A program made the translations under genes and the position numbers. A DNA stretch of 64,000 bases, taken from Streptomyces sp. Y2F8-2. Its GTDB lineage: Bacteria; Actinomycetota; Actinomycetes; Streptomycetales; Streptomycetaceae. Positions 51,415 to 60,060 of this stretch are shown here, piece after piece. The first letter of the stretch is position 1. Each line of letters starts with the position of its first letter. The stretch spans positions 806,001 to 870,000 of the forward strand of contig NZ_BNGS01000001.1 in assembly GCF_014905555.1 (NCBI RefSeq). Direction: 5' to 3'. Under the pieces are notes generated by a model. The model was not told the origin of the DNA. It made no database searches and saw only the letters and a list, made by a program, of their open reading frames with translations.

Positions 51415-51921
51415 CTAGGTGGGAATTCCTTCCCGCTTGATCTGCGGGACGTCGATGCCGAGCGCACGGAGCTGGTTGAACGGGTTCATGAATTCCCGGG
51501 CCTGCTTGATCTTTCCGTTCTCCAGCAGGAACGAGTGAATGAAGTGGTTCTCGTAATAGCCCTCGGGATAGCCGGGGAACAGAATCTTCCCCTTGCCGTC
51601 GCACTCGACCCAGAAGCGGTTCGGGTCCTGCGTCTCGTAGATCTCGATGTTGTACCAGACCCAGTCGGGGAAGCACCGCAGCGACCAGACGGCGTGCTCG
51701 CCCAGACGGTCGCGGCCGTGGATGGCGATGGGGCCCGGGGTGTCGGCCGTCCACAGACCGCCCACCCCGTCCTCCGTGAACAGGTGATGCCGCGTCAGGC
51801 GGTCCTGGCCCAGGGTGTGCATGTACGTCTCGACGGCGGCGCGGTTGGCGCGCCGCAGTTCGGCCTCGTCGGCGAAGACCGCGGTGTCGGCGGTGCCGTT
51901 CAGCTGTGCGGTGTCGGACAC
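51415..51921 (-). CDS. phzB: PhzB (PhzA/B family), phenazine ring-condensing enzyme
   Basis: 168 residues of the NTF2-like fold. RAAVETYMHTLGQDRLTRHHLF, GLWTADTPGPIAI, FPDWVWYNIEIYETQDPN and the characteristic PGYPEGYYENHFIHSF are all hallmarks. It accelerates condensation of two aminoketone molecules into the tricyclic hexahydrophenazine-1,6-dicarboxylate. Only one A/B copy is present, as usual outside Pseudomonas. GTG 51921 follows GGAGG. It is the first gene of the operon phzB, small frame, YdhR-like, phzG, phzF and is divergent from the SARP gene. Confidence 0.96.
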   Translation of the reverse strand: MSDTAQLNGTADTAVFADEAELRRANRAAVETYMHTLGQDRLTRHHLFTEDGVGGLWTADTPGPIAIHGRDRLGEHAVWSLRCFPDWVWYNIEIYETQDPNRFWVECDGKGKILFPGYPEGYYENHFIHSFLLENGKIKQAREFMNPFNQLRALGIDVPQIKREGIPT

Positions 51922-51980
51922 GGTGTCCTCCGGCGTCGTACGGACGGATGGGTGCTGCCGCCCGCCACCGTGGGACGGGT

Positions 51981-52019
51981 GTCTATAGCCGGGGAGCGCG
52001 CTGCCATATTTCGTCTATA
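51981..52019. promoter_or_regulatory. paired GTCTATA direct repeats in the phzB/SARP divergent promoter
   Basis: GTCTATA occurs at 51981-51987 and 52013-52019, 32 bases apart (about three helical turns), inside the 218-base space between phzB and the SARP gene. On the minus strand each reads TATAGAC, so they may also supply -10 elements for phzB. TGCCA/TGGCA arms flank the second copy. Confidence 0.4.
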
Positions 52020-52139
52020 CGCGCGTGGCAACGTCCTGCCCACGCAGCTTCCTGACGCCCGGCCCTGCTGAATCCGGGCCGACCGTTCGCGCAGAATGCC
52101 GGAACGGAGACGACTCCGCCACGGGGCAAGGAGAGGGCG

Positions 52140-54131
52140 ATGGAATTCCGGCTGCTGGGAAATGTCGAGGTGCTGGGCGAGCGCGGCGCGGTCCCACTGC
52201 CGGGCGCGAAGGTGCGCACGGCGCTCGCGGCCCTGGTCCTCGCCCGCGGCTGGCCCGTGCCGGACTCCGCGCTGACCTCGGCGCTGTGGGGCTGGCACCC
52301 GCCGGACACCCGGACCGCGCAGCTGTACACCTACATGTCGCGGCTGCGGCGGCTGCTGGGTCCGTCGGTGCGGCTCGAGCGGCAGCAGTCCGGCTATCTG
52401 CTGCACGCCCAGGACGCCGCCGTCGACGTACTGGAATTCGAGCAGTTGGCGGCCGAGGGGGCGCGGGCGCTGCGCCAGCGGCAGTTCGAACGGGCGAGCC
52501 GGCGGCTGGGGCAGGCGCTGCGGCTGTGGCGCGGGACAGCGCTCGCCGATGTGACGGAGCATCTGGCGGACGCGGAGCGGCCCCGGCTGGAGGAGGCCCG
52601 GGCGCTGGCCCTGGAGGACCGTCTGGAGGCGGATCTGGCGCTGGGCAGGCACCGGGAGCTGATCGCGGAGCTGACGGGCCTGGTGCACGCGTTCCCGCTG
52701 CGCGAGCGGCTGCGCGCCCAGCTGATGACCGCGCTGTACCGCTGCGACCGGCAGAGCGACGCGCTCGCGGTGTACCACCACGGACGGCAGCTGCTTGCCG
52801 ACGAACTCGGGGTGGATCCGGGGCCGACGCTCAGCGCCGCGTACCAGACCGTGCTGAACAACGCCCCGGTCCTGGCGGTGCCGCCGGCCGGGCGCGCCGC
52901 CGCCCCGGTGCCGGCCGCGTCGGCCGACGCGCCGGCGATGCTGCCGCCCCCCGCGGACGACTTCACCGGGCGGCAGCGGGAACTGGCCGAGCTCGCCCGG
53001 CTGTTGCCGCCGTGGGACGAGGGCGAGGAGGGCCCGCAGCGTCCGCGGCGCTTCCTGCTGACCGGCATGGCGGGCGTCGGCAAGTCGACGCTGGCCGTGC
53101 AGGTGGCGCACACGGTCGCGGCCTCCTTCCCCGAGGGACAGCTGTACGCCGACCTGCGCGCGCCGGACGGCGCGCCGCGGGACCCGCGCACGGTGCTGTC
53201 CGAGCTGCTGCGGGCGCTCGGCGACGGCGCCGAGGACCTGGCGGGCGCCGCCCTGCCCGCGTACGTGCAGCGGTATCGCGCCCGTACGGCGGGCAAGGCG
53301 CTGCTGGTGGTCCTCGACAACCTGGTGGCGGAGCGGCAGTTGGACCCGCTGCTGCCGGGCGGGACGGGATCCGCGGTGGTGGTCACCGCCCGGACGCATC
53401 CGGCGGCGGTCTCCGGCATACGTACGGTGGTCCTCGAGCCGCTGCGCCCCGGCGAGTCGTTGACGCTCCTGGGGGCGATGGCCGGGGCGTCGCGGCTGGC
53501 CCGCGAGCCGGAGGCGGCACGGGACTTGGTGGCGTACTGCGAGGGGCTGCCGCTGGCGCTGCGCGCGGTGGGCGCCCGCCTGGCCGCCCGGCCCCGGCTC
53601 CCCCTGTCCTGGCTGGCCGACCGCCTCGCCGAACCCGAGGCGAGGCTCGGGGAGTTGCGGTACGGCGAGCTGTCCGTGGCCGCGAGCCTGGCCCACTCGC
53701 TGCACGGCCTCGACGACATCGCCGTCGCGGTGCTGCGGAGCCTCCCCGCTCTGGGCGGTCGCCCGTTCACCGCGGCGGAGGCCGCCGGGCGGGCCGGGAG
53801 CGCGGAGCCCGCGTCGTTCGAGCAGGCCCTGGATCGGCTGGCCGACGCCCGCCTGCTGGACCTGTCGGCGATCGACGACCGGGGACAGCCGCTGTACCGC
53901 TGCCCCGGTCTGGTACAGCTGTTCGCCCGGTCCCTCGAAGCTCCGGCGCCCGGTCAGGCCCGGGCCGGGGCCGGGGCACACGGTGAGGCCCAGGCGGGGG
54001 CCGGGGCACACGGCCAGGCCCAGACCCCGGCCCTGGCAGCGGCACCCGGTCAGGCCCAGACCCCGGCCTTGGCAGGGGCACCCGGTCAGGCCCAGACCCC
54101 GGCCGTGACAGGGGCACCCGGCGGGGCCTGA
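52140..54131 (+). CDS. SARP-NB-ARC transcriptional activator (AfsR-like architecture)
   Basis: 663 residues. OmpR-type winged helix (1-95; MEFRLLGNVEVLG, LWGWHPPDTRTAQLYTYMSR), activator domain (95-245; DALAVYHHGRQLLADELGVD), then an NB-ARC ATPase (about 275-590) with Walker A GMAGVGKST and the GLPLAL motif. There are no TPRs; the end is a series of 12-residue repeats (GQAQTPALAGAP form, about four copies). Likely the main pathway activator, as it faces phzB across a shared promoter. The ATG follows AAGGAGAG. Confidence 0.9.
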   Translation: MEFRLLGNVEVLGERGAVPLPGAKVRTALAALVLARGWPVPDSALTSALWGWHPPDTRTAQLYTYMSRLRRLLGPSVRLERQQSGYLLHAQDAAVDVLEFEQLAAEGARALRQRQFERASRRLGQALRLWRGTALADVTEHLADAERPRLEEARALALEDRLEADLALGRHRELIAELTGLVHAFPLRERLRAQLMTALYRCDRQSDALAVYHHGRQLLADELGVDPGPTLSAAYQTVLNNAPVLAVPPAGRAAAPVPAASADAPAMLPPPADDFTGRQRELAELARLLPPWDEGEEGPQRPRRFLLTGMAGVGKSTLAVQVAHTVAASFPEGQLYADLRAPDGAPRDPRTVLSELLRALGDGAEDLAGAALPAYVQRYRARTAGKALLVVLDNLVAERQLDPLLPGGTGSAVVVTARTHPAAVSGIRTVVLEPLRPGESLTLLGAMAGASRLAREPEAARDLVAYCEGLPLALRAVGARLAARPRLPLSWLADRLAEPEARLGELRYGELSVAASLAHSLHGLDDIAVAVLRSLPALGGRPFTAAEAAGRAGSAEPASFEQALDRLADARLLDLSAIDDRGQPLYRCPGLVQLFARSLEAPAPGQARAGAGAHGEAQAGAGAHGQAQTPALAAAPGQAQTPALAGAPGQAQTPAVTGAPGGA

Positions 54132-54161
54132 GGGCGGGTCTGCGGCCGGCCCACCCTCTCC

Positions 54162-55223
54162 TCACGTCGCGCCACGGTCGCTCCTCCCCCGCCGTCCGGG
54201 GGCCGCCCGCACGGGCGACGGCGGCTGCGGGACCGGCGTGAGCCAGCCGCGGGCGGCGGCGAGGACACCTGCCTGGAAGCGGCTGCGAGCTTGCAGGCGT
54301 TCGAGGAGGTGCGCGGTGACACGGCGTCCGGTGCGCACCGATATCCCCAGTTTGCGGGCGACGACCTCGTCGGTGTGCCCGGCCGCGAGCAGTTCGAGGA
54401 CCGCGCGTTCCTGGCCGGTGGGGCGTTCGTCGTCGGCCGGCTCCGGCTCGGGGTCGAGCGGCTCGGAGCGCTGCCACTGCAGCTCGAAGAGGGCGTTCAG
54501 GGCGGTGACGGCAGGGCCGCCGTCCAGGACCAGGATGCCCTCGTCCAACTGGTCCGGATCGCGCAGCAGCACTGCGGTGCGGCCGTCGAACAAGGCCATG
54601 CGCAACGGCAGTTCGGGCACCGCACGCACCTCGGCACCGCTGCCCCGCAGCCAGCGGGCGTGGGCGAGGGCGTCCCGGTCGCCGGCGAGGCCGGTCACGC
54701 ACAGGTAGCGGGCACGCAGGCGGCGGCCGACCACTCCCTGCTCCAGCACGCGGGAGGCCTCCGGCGAGCTCTCCAGCCGCGGGCCGCGCGGCGCGAACAG
54801 CGCGAACTCGCGCTCGCAGCCGTACGCGTACCGCTCCAGCCGGGAGCGGACCGCGTCCTCGCCGGTGAACTGCCTGACCCCGCTGGGCCCGGTGCCCGGG
54901 GCCTCGTCCATGAGCTCGATCAGCATGCGGCTGATTTCGAACCGGGCCTCCGCGACGGCCTTCTGCCGCTCCAGCAGCCGCTGTTCCTGGCGGGCCAGCA
55001 GGCGCTGCAGGCTCAGCTCGGGGTCGACGAGCCGCATGCGTCCGGGCCGCTCCTCGGAGGGCCGCAGCAGCGCCAGGCGGATCAGTTCGTCCCACGCGTC
55101 CTCGATCCGGTCGGGCGCCCAGCCCAGGATCCCGGCCAGTTCCTGCCGTCCCAGCTGTGGAGTCCTGAGCATGACGCCGTACACGGCTGCGGCGTCCGGG
55201 CCCAGTCCGAGTTCGTCAAGCAT
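54162..55223 (-). CDS. TrmB-like/LuxR-type transcriptional regulator
   Basis: 353 residues. An N-terminal TrmB-like winged helix (LGLGPDAAAVYGVMLRTPQL, RQELAGILG), a coiled segment (LLARQEQRLLERQKAVAEAR), a phospholipase-D-like ligand region, and a C-terminal LuxR HTH (TGQERAVLELLAAGHTDEVV, GISVRTGRRVTAHLLERLQA) are visible. Such proteins are common in Streptomyces secondary-metabolite loci. It converges on the SARP gene with only 30 bases between them. Confidence 0.82.
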   Translation of the reverse strand: MLDELGLGPDAAAVYGVMLRTPQLGRQELAGILGWAPDRIEDAWDELIRLALLRPSEERPGRMRLVDPELSLQRLLARQEQRLLERQKAVAEARFEISRMLIELMDEAPGTGPSGVRQFTGEDAVRSRLERYAYGCEREFALFAPRGPRLESSPEASRVLEQGVVGRRLRARYLCVTGLAGDRDALAHARWLRGSGAEVRAVPELPLRMALFDGRTAVLLRDPDQLDEGILVLDGGPAVTALNALFELQWQRSEPLDPEPEPADDERPTGQERAVLELLAAGHTDEVVARKLGISVRTGRRVTAHLLERLQARSRFQAGVLAAARGWLTPVPQPPSPVRAAPGRRGRSDRGAT

Positions 55224-55412
55224 CGTCGGTTCCTCGTCGGGGGGTGGGTCGGATCGGAGGGTCGGCGGAGGGGAGGGGACGCGCGAGGGACGCGGTCCGG
55301 CGGTGTGCGACCGCGGGGGTGCGGCAGTTGCACGCGTGGTGCGCCGTCGGGCGCTCCGGCGGGTGGGCGGACCGCACTTCCCGGTGTCCGTCGGGGACTC
55401 TTCGGCCGGGCG

Positions 55413-56588
55413 TCATCCGGCCCGGCCGTCCAGGCTGCGGGCCAGGTCGAGCCAGGCCTCGGCGCACTGCCGGGCCAGGCCGGCGGCGATGCCGGTGCAG
55501 TGCGGCGGCACGCTGTCGACGAGCTGGCGGCGACGCTCGGTGGGGACGGCATGGGTGGCCATCAGCCGCAGCAGGTAGCGGCCGTTCTCGGTGAGCCGTA
55601 CCGACGGGTCGCGGCTGAGCACCCGCAGCAGCTCGTCCCGCTCCTCGGCCGCCGGGCGTCCGGCCGCGCCGCGTCCGCCGCGGGTCCGCGCCGGGCGGCC
55701 CGCGCGTCCGGTGTCCTCGTCGGCTCCCTCGGTCCCGTCGACCGGCCGGTCCACCCCGGCCGGCTTGGCGGCCCGCCGCTCCCGCTGCCCGGGGGGCACG
55801 GGGTCCTCGCCCCGCAGCACCCGCTGGCGTACGTCCCTGACCGTGCCCGGCGAGATGCCGACCGCGGCCGCGACGACGCGCAGGGACGCCTCGGGGTGCG
55901 CCGCGATGAACGCGCCGGCCTGGCGGCGGGCCTCGGCGGTGCTCAGCGGGCGGACCCGCCCGTCGCGGCCCACGCGGACCGCGGCCTGCGGTTCCGGGCC
56001 CTCCATGCGCTGGCGGATCGCGCACACGGTGCGGGCGGACAGGCCGACCACCGAGGCGATGGCCCGGTCGGACCACTGGGGATGGGTGCGCAGGATGCGG
56101 TGGGCGGCCGCGGTGCGGTCGGCCGTGGACAGCGGCAGGCCGTGTTTGACGTTCAACTCGACGGCGAGCACGAAGGCGTCGTGCTCCGACCCGTCGAAGA
56201 ACCGCACCGGCAGCCGTTCCTCGCCGCGCAGGCGCGCGGCGCGCAGCCGGTGCATGCCGTCGACGACCCGCATCGTCGCGCGGTGCACGATGACGGGCGG
56301 CAGGGTCGCCCCGGACCCGGCGAGCGTCCGTGCGTGCGCCGCGTCCTCCCCGCCCAGCCGCGGGGACGCGGCCGGGAGCAGCGAGTCGATCGGGACGAGC
56401 TCCACGGGGGAGAGTCGGTTGTGGTGCGCGGCCTCGGGATCGGCCGTGTCCAGGAACAGGGCCGCGGAGTCCGCGAGGCTGAGCGGTAACCCGCCGCCCG
56501 GGGATCCGATGGTCAGGGCGCTCCCCTGGGCGGCGGTCCCGGTCTCCCGGATCGGTGCGCCTGTGTCGGTGGAGTCGGTGCTGCTCAC
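55413..56588 (-). CDS. StrR-like (ParB-fold) pathway activator
   Basis: 391 residues. The segment VELVPIDSLLPAASPRL, VIVHRATMRVVDGMHRLRAA, FFDGSEHDAFVLAVELNVKHG and RTHPQWSDRAIASVVGLSARTV matches the StrR/NovG/Bbr family of ParB-related activators of antibiotic clusters, including its HTH. A further HTH-like part (VVAAAVGISPGTVRDVRQRV) and an Ala/Arg linker precede the C-terminus. The GTG start follows GGGGGAC. A receptor-type palindrome lies 185 bases upstream, an arrangement like A-factor control of strR, so it is a probable switch from signal to cluster. Confidence 0.85.
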   Translation of the reverse strand: MSSTDSTDTGAPIRETGTAAQGSALTIGSPGGGLPLSLADSAALFLDTADPEAAHHNRLSPVELVPIDSLLPAASPRLGGEDAAHARTLAGSGATLPPVIVHRATMRVVDGMHRLRAARLRGEERLPVRFFDGSEHDAFVLAVELNVKHGLPLSTADRTAAAHRILRTHPQWSDRAIASVVGLSARTVCAIRQRMEGPEPQAAVRVGRDGRVRPLSTAEARRQAGAFIAAHPEASLRVVAAAVGISPGTVRDVRQRVLRGEDPVPPGQRERRAAKPAGVDRPVDGTEGADEDTGRAGRPARTRGGRGAAGRPAAEERDELLRVLSRDPSVRLTENGRYLLRLMATHAVPTERRRQLVDSVPPHCTGIAAGLARQCAEAWLDLARSLDGRAG

Positions 56589-56772
56589 GTGGCTGTCCCC
56601 CCGGTCGGGTCGGTCGTGCGGGGTCGCATCCGAGGAGGCGTACGGAGCCGGGCGCGAGCTGCGGTCCCGGCCGGTGACAGATGTGTGGCGTTCCGCATGG
56701 TGCGTGTCCCCCTTCGGGGCGGCGGGGCCGTTCGGGGTTCGGGCCGTCCGCCAAGTCCCCGCTTCAAGCATA

Positions 56773-56790
56773 ATACCTTCGCGAAGGAAT
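56773..56790. promoter_or_regulatory. butyrolactone-receptor-type operator upstream of the StrR-like gene
   Basis: ATACCTTCGCGAAGGAAT, with a perfect 12-bp core CCTTCGCGAAGG. The same core sits in two other promoters of this block (59012, 61235), one of them between afsA and its receptor gene. It abuts the stop codon of the HAD gene. Confidence 0.8.
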
Positions 56791-56791
56791 T

Positions 56792-57757
56792 TTATTGGAG
56801 CCGAGTGGCGCCCGGCAGGCGCGCGGCGAGTTCCGGGGCGTCCCCGACGATGACCGGGTGGCCCACCTCGGTGAGCATCGCCAGGTCCGAGACGTGGTCG
56901 CCGTAGGCGAAGCAGTTCCGCGGGTCGGCCCCGGGGTACCGGTCCAGCAGCCGCCGGACCAGTCGCCGCTTGCCCTCCCCGATCACCGGCCCGTCCCGAA
57001 GTTCGCCGGTCAGCACCCCGCCGCGCTCCTCCGGGCGGGCGCACAGCAGGTGCCGGGCGCCGACCGCTTCGGCCACGGGGTCGAGGAGCGCCGGGAACGA
57101 CCCGGAGACGAGCGCGACGACGGCGCCCTCGGCGCGGTGCGCGTCCAGGGCCGCGCGGGTGCCGGGGACGAAGAACCCGGTCCGGCGCGACCGTTCGCGA
57201 TACCAGCGGCGCCCCGCCTCCGCGACGGCGGCGGCGCTCTCACCGGCCCAGGCCCGGTAGTACCGGCGGTTCGCCTCCTCGCGGGACACCCCGGCGCCCG
57301 CCATCGCGGCGAGTCCGGCGGCGAGGCGCCGGGCGTGCCGGACGCCCCGTGCGCCGTACCGCTCACCCCAGTAGAAACCCAGGAAATCGATGAGGCTCTT
57401 GCAGGCGACGAGCGTCTCGTCCACGTCACTGAACACCACCACCCGCACGGCGACGGCACCGTCCGGCCGCTCCCGCCCGGTGGACCCGAGCGGACCGGAC
57501 GGCACCGGGCAGGGGGCGGGTCCGCACGGGGGCGGAGACACCGGTGCGCCGTGGGGCGGCGCAGCGGCCGCCGACTCCCTCGTCCCGTTCACGCCGCCGG
57601 CGCGGGCCTGCCCGACGACGGTCCGCGGGGCCGCGTGCGAGTGTCCGCCGCGCGCCAGGGCTCGCGTGCCCGTTGCCCGTTCGACCGTCTTCGCGGCAGC
57701 TCCGCCCGCACGGCCCTCGACCGCCGCCACCGCCGGCGTCCGCTCCCCCGTGGCCAT
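56792..57757 (-). CDS. HAD-family (IB) phosphatase
   Basis: 321 residues. About 100 residues of low-complexity Ala/Gly/Pro sequence precede the HAD domain, which has motif I FSDVDETLVACKS, motif II Ser (VALVSGSFPALLDP), the motif III Lys (EGKRRLVRRLL) and motif IV FAYGDHVSDLAML. It resembles SerB-like small-molecule phosphatases. ATG 57757 lies 7 bases after the flavoenzyme stop, so the two are one operon. In this signalling block it could remove the phosphate of the AfsA product, a step known to be needed in butyrolactone synthesis; this is inference. A start nearer the domain is possible. Confidence 0.8.
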   Translation of the reverse strand: MATGERTPAVAAVEGRAGGAAAKTVERATGTRALARGGHSHAAPRTVVGQARAGGVNGTRESAAAAPPHGAPVSPPPCGPAPCPVPSGPLGSTGRERPDGAVAVRVVVFSDVDETLVACKSLIDFLGFYWGERYGARGVRHARRLAAGLAAMAGAGVSREEANRRYYRAWAGESAAAVAEAGRRWYRERSRRTGFFVPGTRAALDAHRAEGAVVALVSGSFPALLDPVAEAVGARHLLCARPEERGGVLTGELRDGPVIGEGKRRLVRRLLDRYPGADPRNCFAYGDHVSDLAMLTEVGHPVIVGDAPELAARLPGATRLQ

Positions 57758-57764
57758 GCCCTCG

Positions 57765-58937
57765 TCACCTGCCCTCGGCCGCCGGAGCCGCCGTGCCGAC
57801 GCGGGCATAGGCCTCCGCCGCGGGGCCGAGCCGCAGGGCGGCGTGCCCGGCGGCGGTGTGCACATCGCGCCAGGCGCGCTGGAAGTCGCCCGTGGCGTCG
57901 CTGCCGTGCGAGCCGCCGGTGCGGAAGAGGCGGTCCACGGCTGCCACCACGAGTTCGGCTCCGACCGCGGCGTCCCGCTGGCCGTGCGCGACCGCACCCT
58001 CGGCCCGAGGGTCCACGTCCGCCCGGCGCGCCACCTCGCGCAACAGCAGCCCGGCGGCGTCGAGTTCGGCGGAGGAGCGGGCGAACGCCTCCCAGACGGG
58101 AACGGCTGCGGAGGCCGCGCCCGACGCCGCCTTGCCCAGCACCAGCTCGCTCCACAGCCGCAGGGCCCGCCGGGCGGCGCCCAACGCCACCGCGACCAGC
58201 AGGACTCCGCCGACGAGCTGGGCGGGGGCGGCATAGGGGACGGGGCGTCCGGGCGTCGCGTCGCCGCTCATCATCGCGGCCATCTCGAAGGAGCGCCGAC
58301 GCGGCACGAACACTCCGTCGAGCGCAATCTCGTGACTGCCCGTCCCGCGCAGGCCGACGCTGTTCCAGGAGTCGATGACCTCGACCTCGGCCCGGGGCAC
58401 GGCGAAGACGAGCGCACGCGCGCCCCCGCCCGCGTCCGCATCCGCCTGCCGTTCCGGCGCGGCCACCAGCACCCAGTCGGCATGGTCCACGCCGCTGGCG
58501 AACCGCCATCTGCCGCTCACCCGCCAGCCGTCGGCCTCGGGCTCGGCGCTGCCCGCCGGCGGGATGACCGCCGCCGATATCCGCACGTCGGGCGTTCGGC
58601 CCCAGAGGTCCCGTTGCCCCTCCTCGGGCAGGAACGCGGCGAAGCGCCCGTGGCCCGCCCACAGCACCCCGCACCATCCGGCGGAGGCGCAGCTCCCGGC
58701 GACCTCGACGGTCGCGTCGAACAGCTCGGCGAAGCCGCCCTCGCCGCCGCCCCAGGTCCGGGGCACGAAGTGGCGGGCGAAGCCCGCTTCGGTCAGCGCC
58801 CGCGCGGTCCGCGCGGAGATGTGCCGTTCCTGCTCGGCGTCGGCCGCGCCGAGCGAGGCGACCGCGGCGGCCGGGGCCGGAGCGAGCAGCCCGTGCCGCC
58901 GAACGTCCGCTGCGATCAGGTCAGTCAGCTCGGTCAT
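57765..58937 (-). CDS. acyl-CoA-dehydrogenase-fold flavoenzyme (group D monooxygenase or Aco-like)
   Basis: 390 residues. Acyl-CoA dehydrogenase fold: ARALTEAGFARHFVPRTWGG, WRVSGRWRFASGVDHADWVL, SWNSVGLRGTGSHEIALDGVFVP. The middle resembles HsaA/HpaB-like flavin-dependent hydroxylases as much as true dehydrogenases, and no clear catalytic Glu base is seen, which favours an oxygenase using reduced flavin. It shares an operon with the phosphatase and a divergent, palindrome-bearing promoter with the TetR gene. It may modify the signalling lactone, as Aco does for avenolide, or the phenazine. Confidence 0.75.
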   Translation of the reverse strand: MTELTDLIAADVRRHGLLAPAPAAAVASLGAADAEQERHISARTARALTEAGFARHFVPRTWGGGEGGFAELFDATVEVAGSCASAGWCGVLWAGHGRFAAFLPEEGQRDLWGRTPDVRISAAVIPPAGSAEPEADGWRVSGRWRFASGVDHADWVLVAAPERQADADAGGGARALVFAVPRAEVEVIDSWNSVGLRGTGSHEIALDGVFVPRRRSFEMAAMMSGDATPGRPVPYAAPAQLVGGVLLVAVALGAARRALRLWSELVLGKAASGAASAAVPVWEAFARSSAELDAAGLLLREVARRADVDPRAEGAVAHGQRDAAVGAELVVAAVDRLFRTGGSHGSDATGDFQRAWRDVHTAAGHAALRLGPAAEAYARVGTAAPAAEGR

Positions 58938-59011
58938 CCCTTGAACTCCTCGGATCAATGCGATTGTTTGAGACGGCCCGGACCATGACGAGGGCGTTCG
59001 GGCTAGTAAAA

Positions 59012-59029
59012 ATTCCTTCGCGAAGGTAT
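59012..59029. promoter_or_regulatory. butyrolactone-receptor-type operator between flavoenzyme and TetR genes
   Basis: ATTCCTTCGCGAAGGTAT, the reverse orientation of the site at 56773, with the same 12-bp core. It lies 75 bases before the flavoenzyme start (minus) and 39 bases before the TetR start (plus). Confidence 0.8.
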
Positions 59030-59067
59030 CTTTAGCATGTACCAGCAGCCCTCGGAAGGGAAGAGGG

Positions 59068-59703
59068 ATGACCGGAAAGCAGGCACGGTCACGGCTGACG
59101 TACGAACGCGTCCTGGACGCCGCGGCCGAGGAGTTCGCCCGGCAGGGGTACCCGAACACCAATCTGCAGCGGGTCGCGGAACGCACCGGCCTCACCAAGG
59201 GCGCCCTGTACGGCCACTTCCCCTCCAAGGAGAAACTGGCCAGGGCCCTGGTCGAGCAGTTCGACGCGGCCCTGAGCACACCGGACCATGACAGGACGGG
59301 GGGCGACGACGGCACGCACGCCTCCGGCGGTCCGGACGGTACCGCGCTCGGCAAGCTGCGCTCGCTCACCTTCTCGCTCGCCGACCGCCTCGAGAACGAC
59401 ATCCGCACCGCCGCCGCCCTCCGTCTCGTCATGGACCGCGCCCAGCGGACCGGGGAGCCCCCGACGATGCTGTCCCGGCTGCGGGCGCACGCCGTGGAAC
59501 TGGTAGTGGAGGCCCAGCGGGAGCGGGACGTCGACCCGGAGCTGCCTGCCGAGCGCGTCGCCAACGTGCTGCTCGCCGTGCTGTTCGGCGCGCACTGCAC
59601 GGCACCCGTCGTGAACTGGACCAAGCTGCCGGACCGGGTCCGCGAGATGTGGGACCTCCTGGACCCGGCCCTACGCGGACACCGGGCCGAACCCGGCTCC
59701 TGA
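59068..59703 (+). CDS. TetR-family regulator (butyrolactone receptor-like)
   Basis: 211 residues with N-terminal TetR HTH (LDAAAEEFARQGYPNTNLQR, TGLTKGALYGHFPSKEKLAR), as in the ArpA/ScbR group. The C-terminal domain is like that group but less so than the protein at 61303. It may be the pseudo-receptor of the pair, as ScbR2 is to ScbR. It likely binds the palindrome in its own promoter. ATG 59068 follows GAAGGGAAGAGG. Confidence 0.88.
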   Translation: MTGKQARSRLTYERVLDAAAEEFARQGYPNTNLQRVAERTGLTKGALYGHFPSKEKLARALVEQFDAALSTPDHDRTGGDDGTHASGGPDGTALGKLRSLTFSLADRLENDIRTAAALRLVMDRAQRTGEPPTMLSRLRAHAVELVVEAQRERDVDPELPAERVANVLLAVLFGAHCTAPVVNWTKLPDRVREMWDLLDPALRGHRAEPGS

Positions 59704-59820
59704 CCGTGAGGGCACGCCACCGCCCCGGGCCGACCCGGGGCAGACGGGGCACGGCGGCGGCCGGCGTGCGGGCGGAGGGAGAGGTCACCCTCCGCCCGCA
59801 CCGCCGCCCCGACGGAACGT

Positions 59821-60060
59821 CAGCCGGCCTCCACCGACACCGCCACACGACGGGGAACGTCAGCCGACCGCCACCCGCCCCGCCACACGACGGGGAACGT
59901 CAGCCGACCGCCACCCGCCCCGCCACACGACGGGGAGCATCAGCCGGCCTCCACCCACACCACCACACGACGGGGAGCATCAGCCGACCGCCACCCACAC
60001 CACCGCCCGAGGGAACGTCAGTCCGCCTCCGCCACACCGCCACCCGACGGAGCGTCAGCC
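59821..60060. repeat. 40-base tandem repeat between convergent TetR and afsA genes
   Basis: CAGCCGACCGCCACCC begins units at 59821, 59861, 59901, 59941 and 59981, each with CCACACGACGGGGA inside, then two decayed units reaching the afsA stop codon at 60055. The 351-base gap holds nothing else. There are no variable spacers, so it is not CRISPR. Confidence 0.85.

Noticed and set aside
53767..55095. 442-codon minus-strand frame opposite the SARP end and within the TrmB/LuxR gene
   Set aside because: Shadow of two well supported genes; Arg/Pro/Gly-rich with no motif.
59821..60060. CRISPR array
   Set aside because: Unit-to-unit spacing is filled by the repeat itself; there are no unique spacers and no cas genes.
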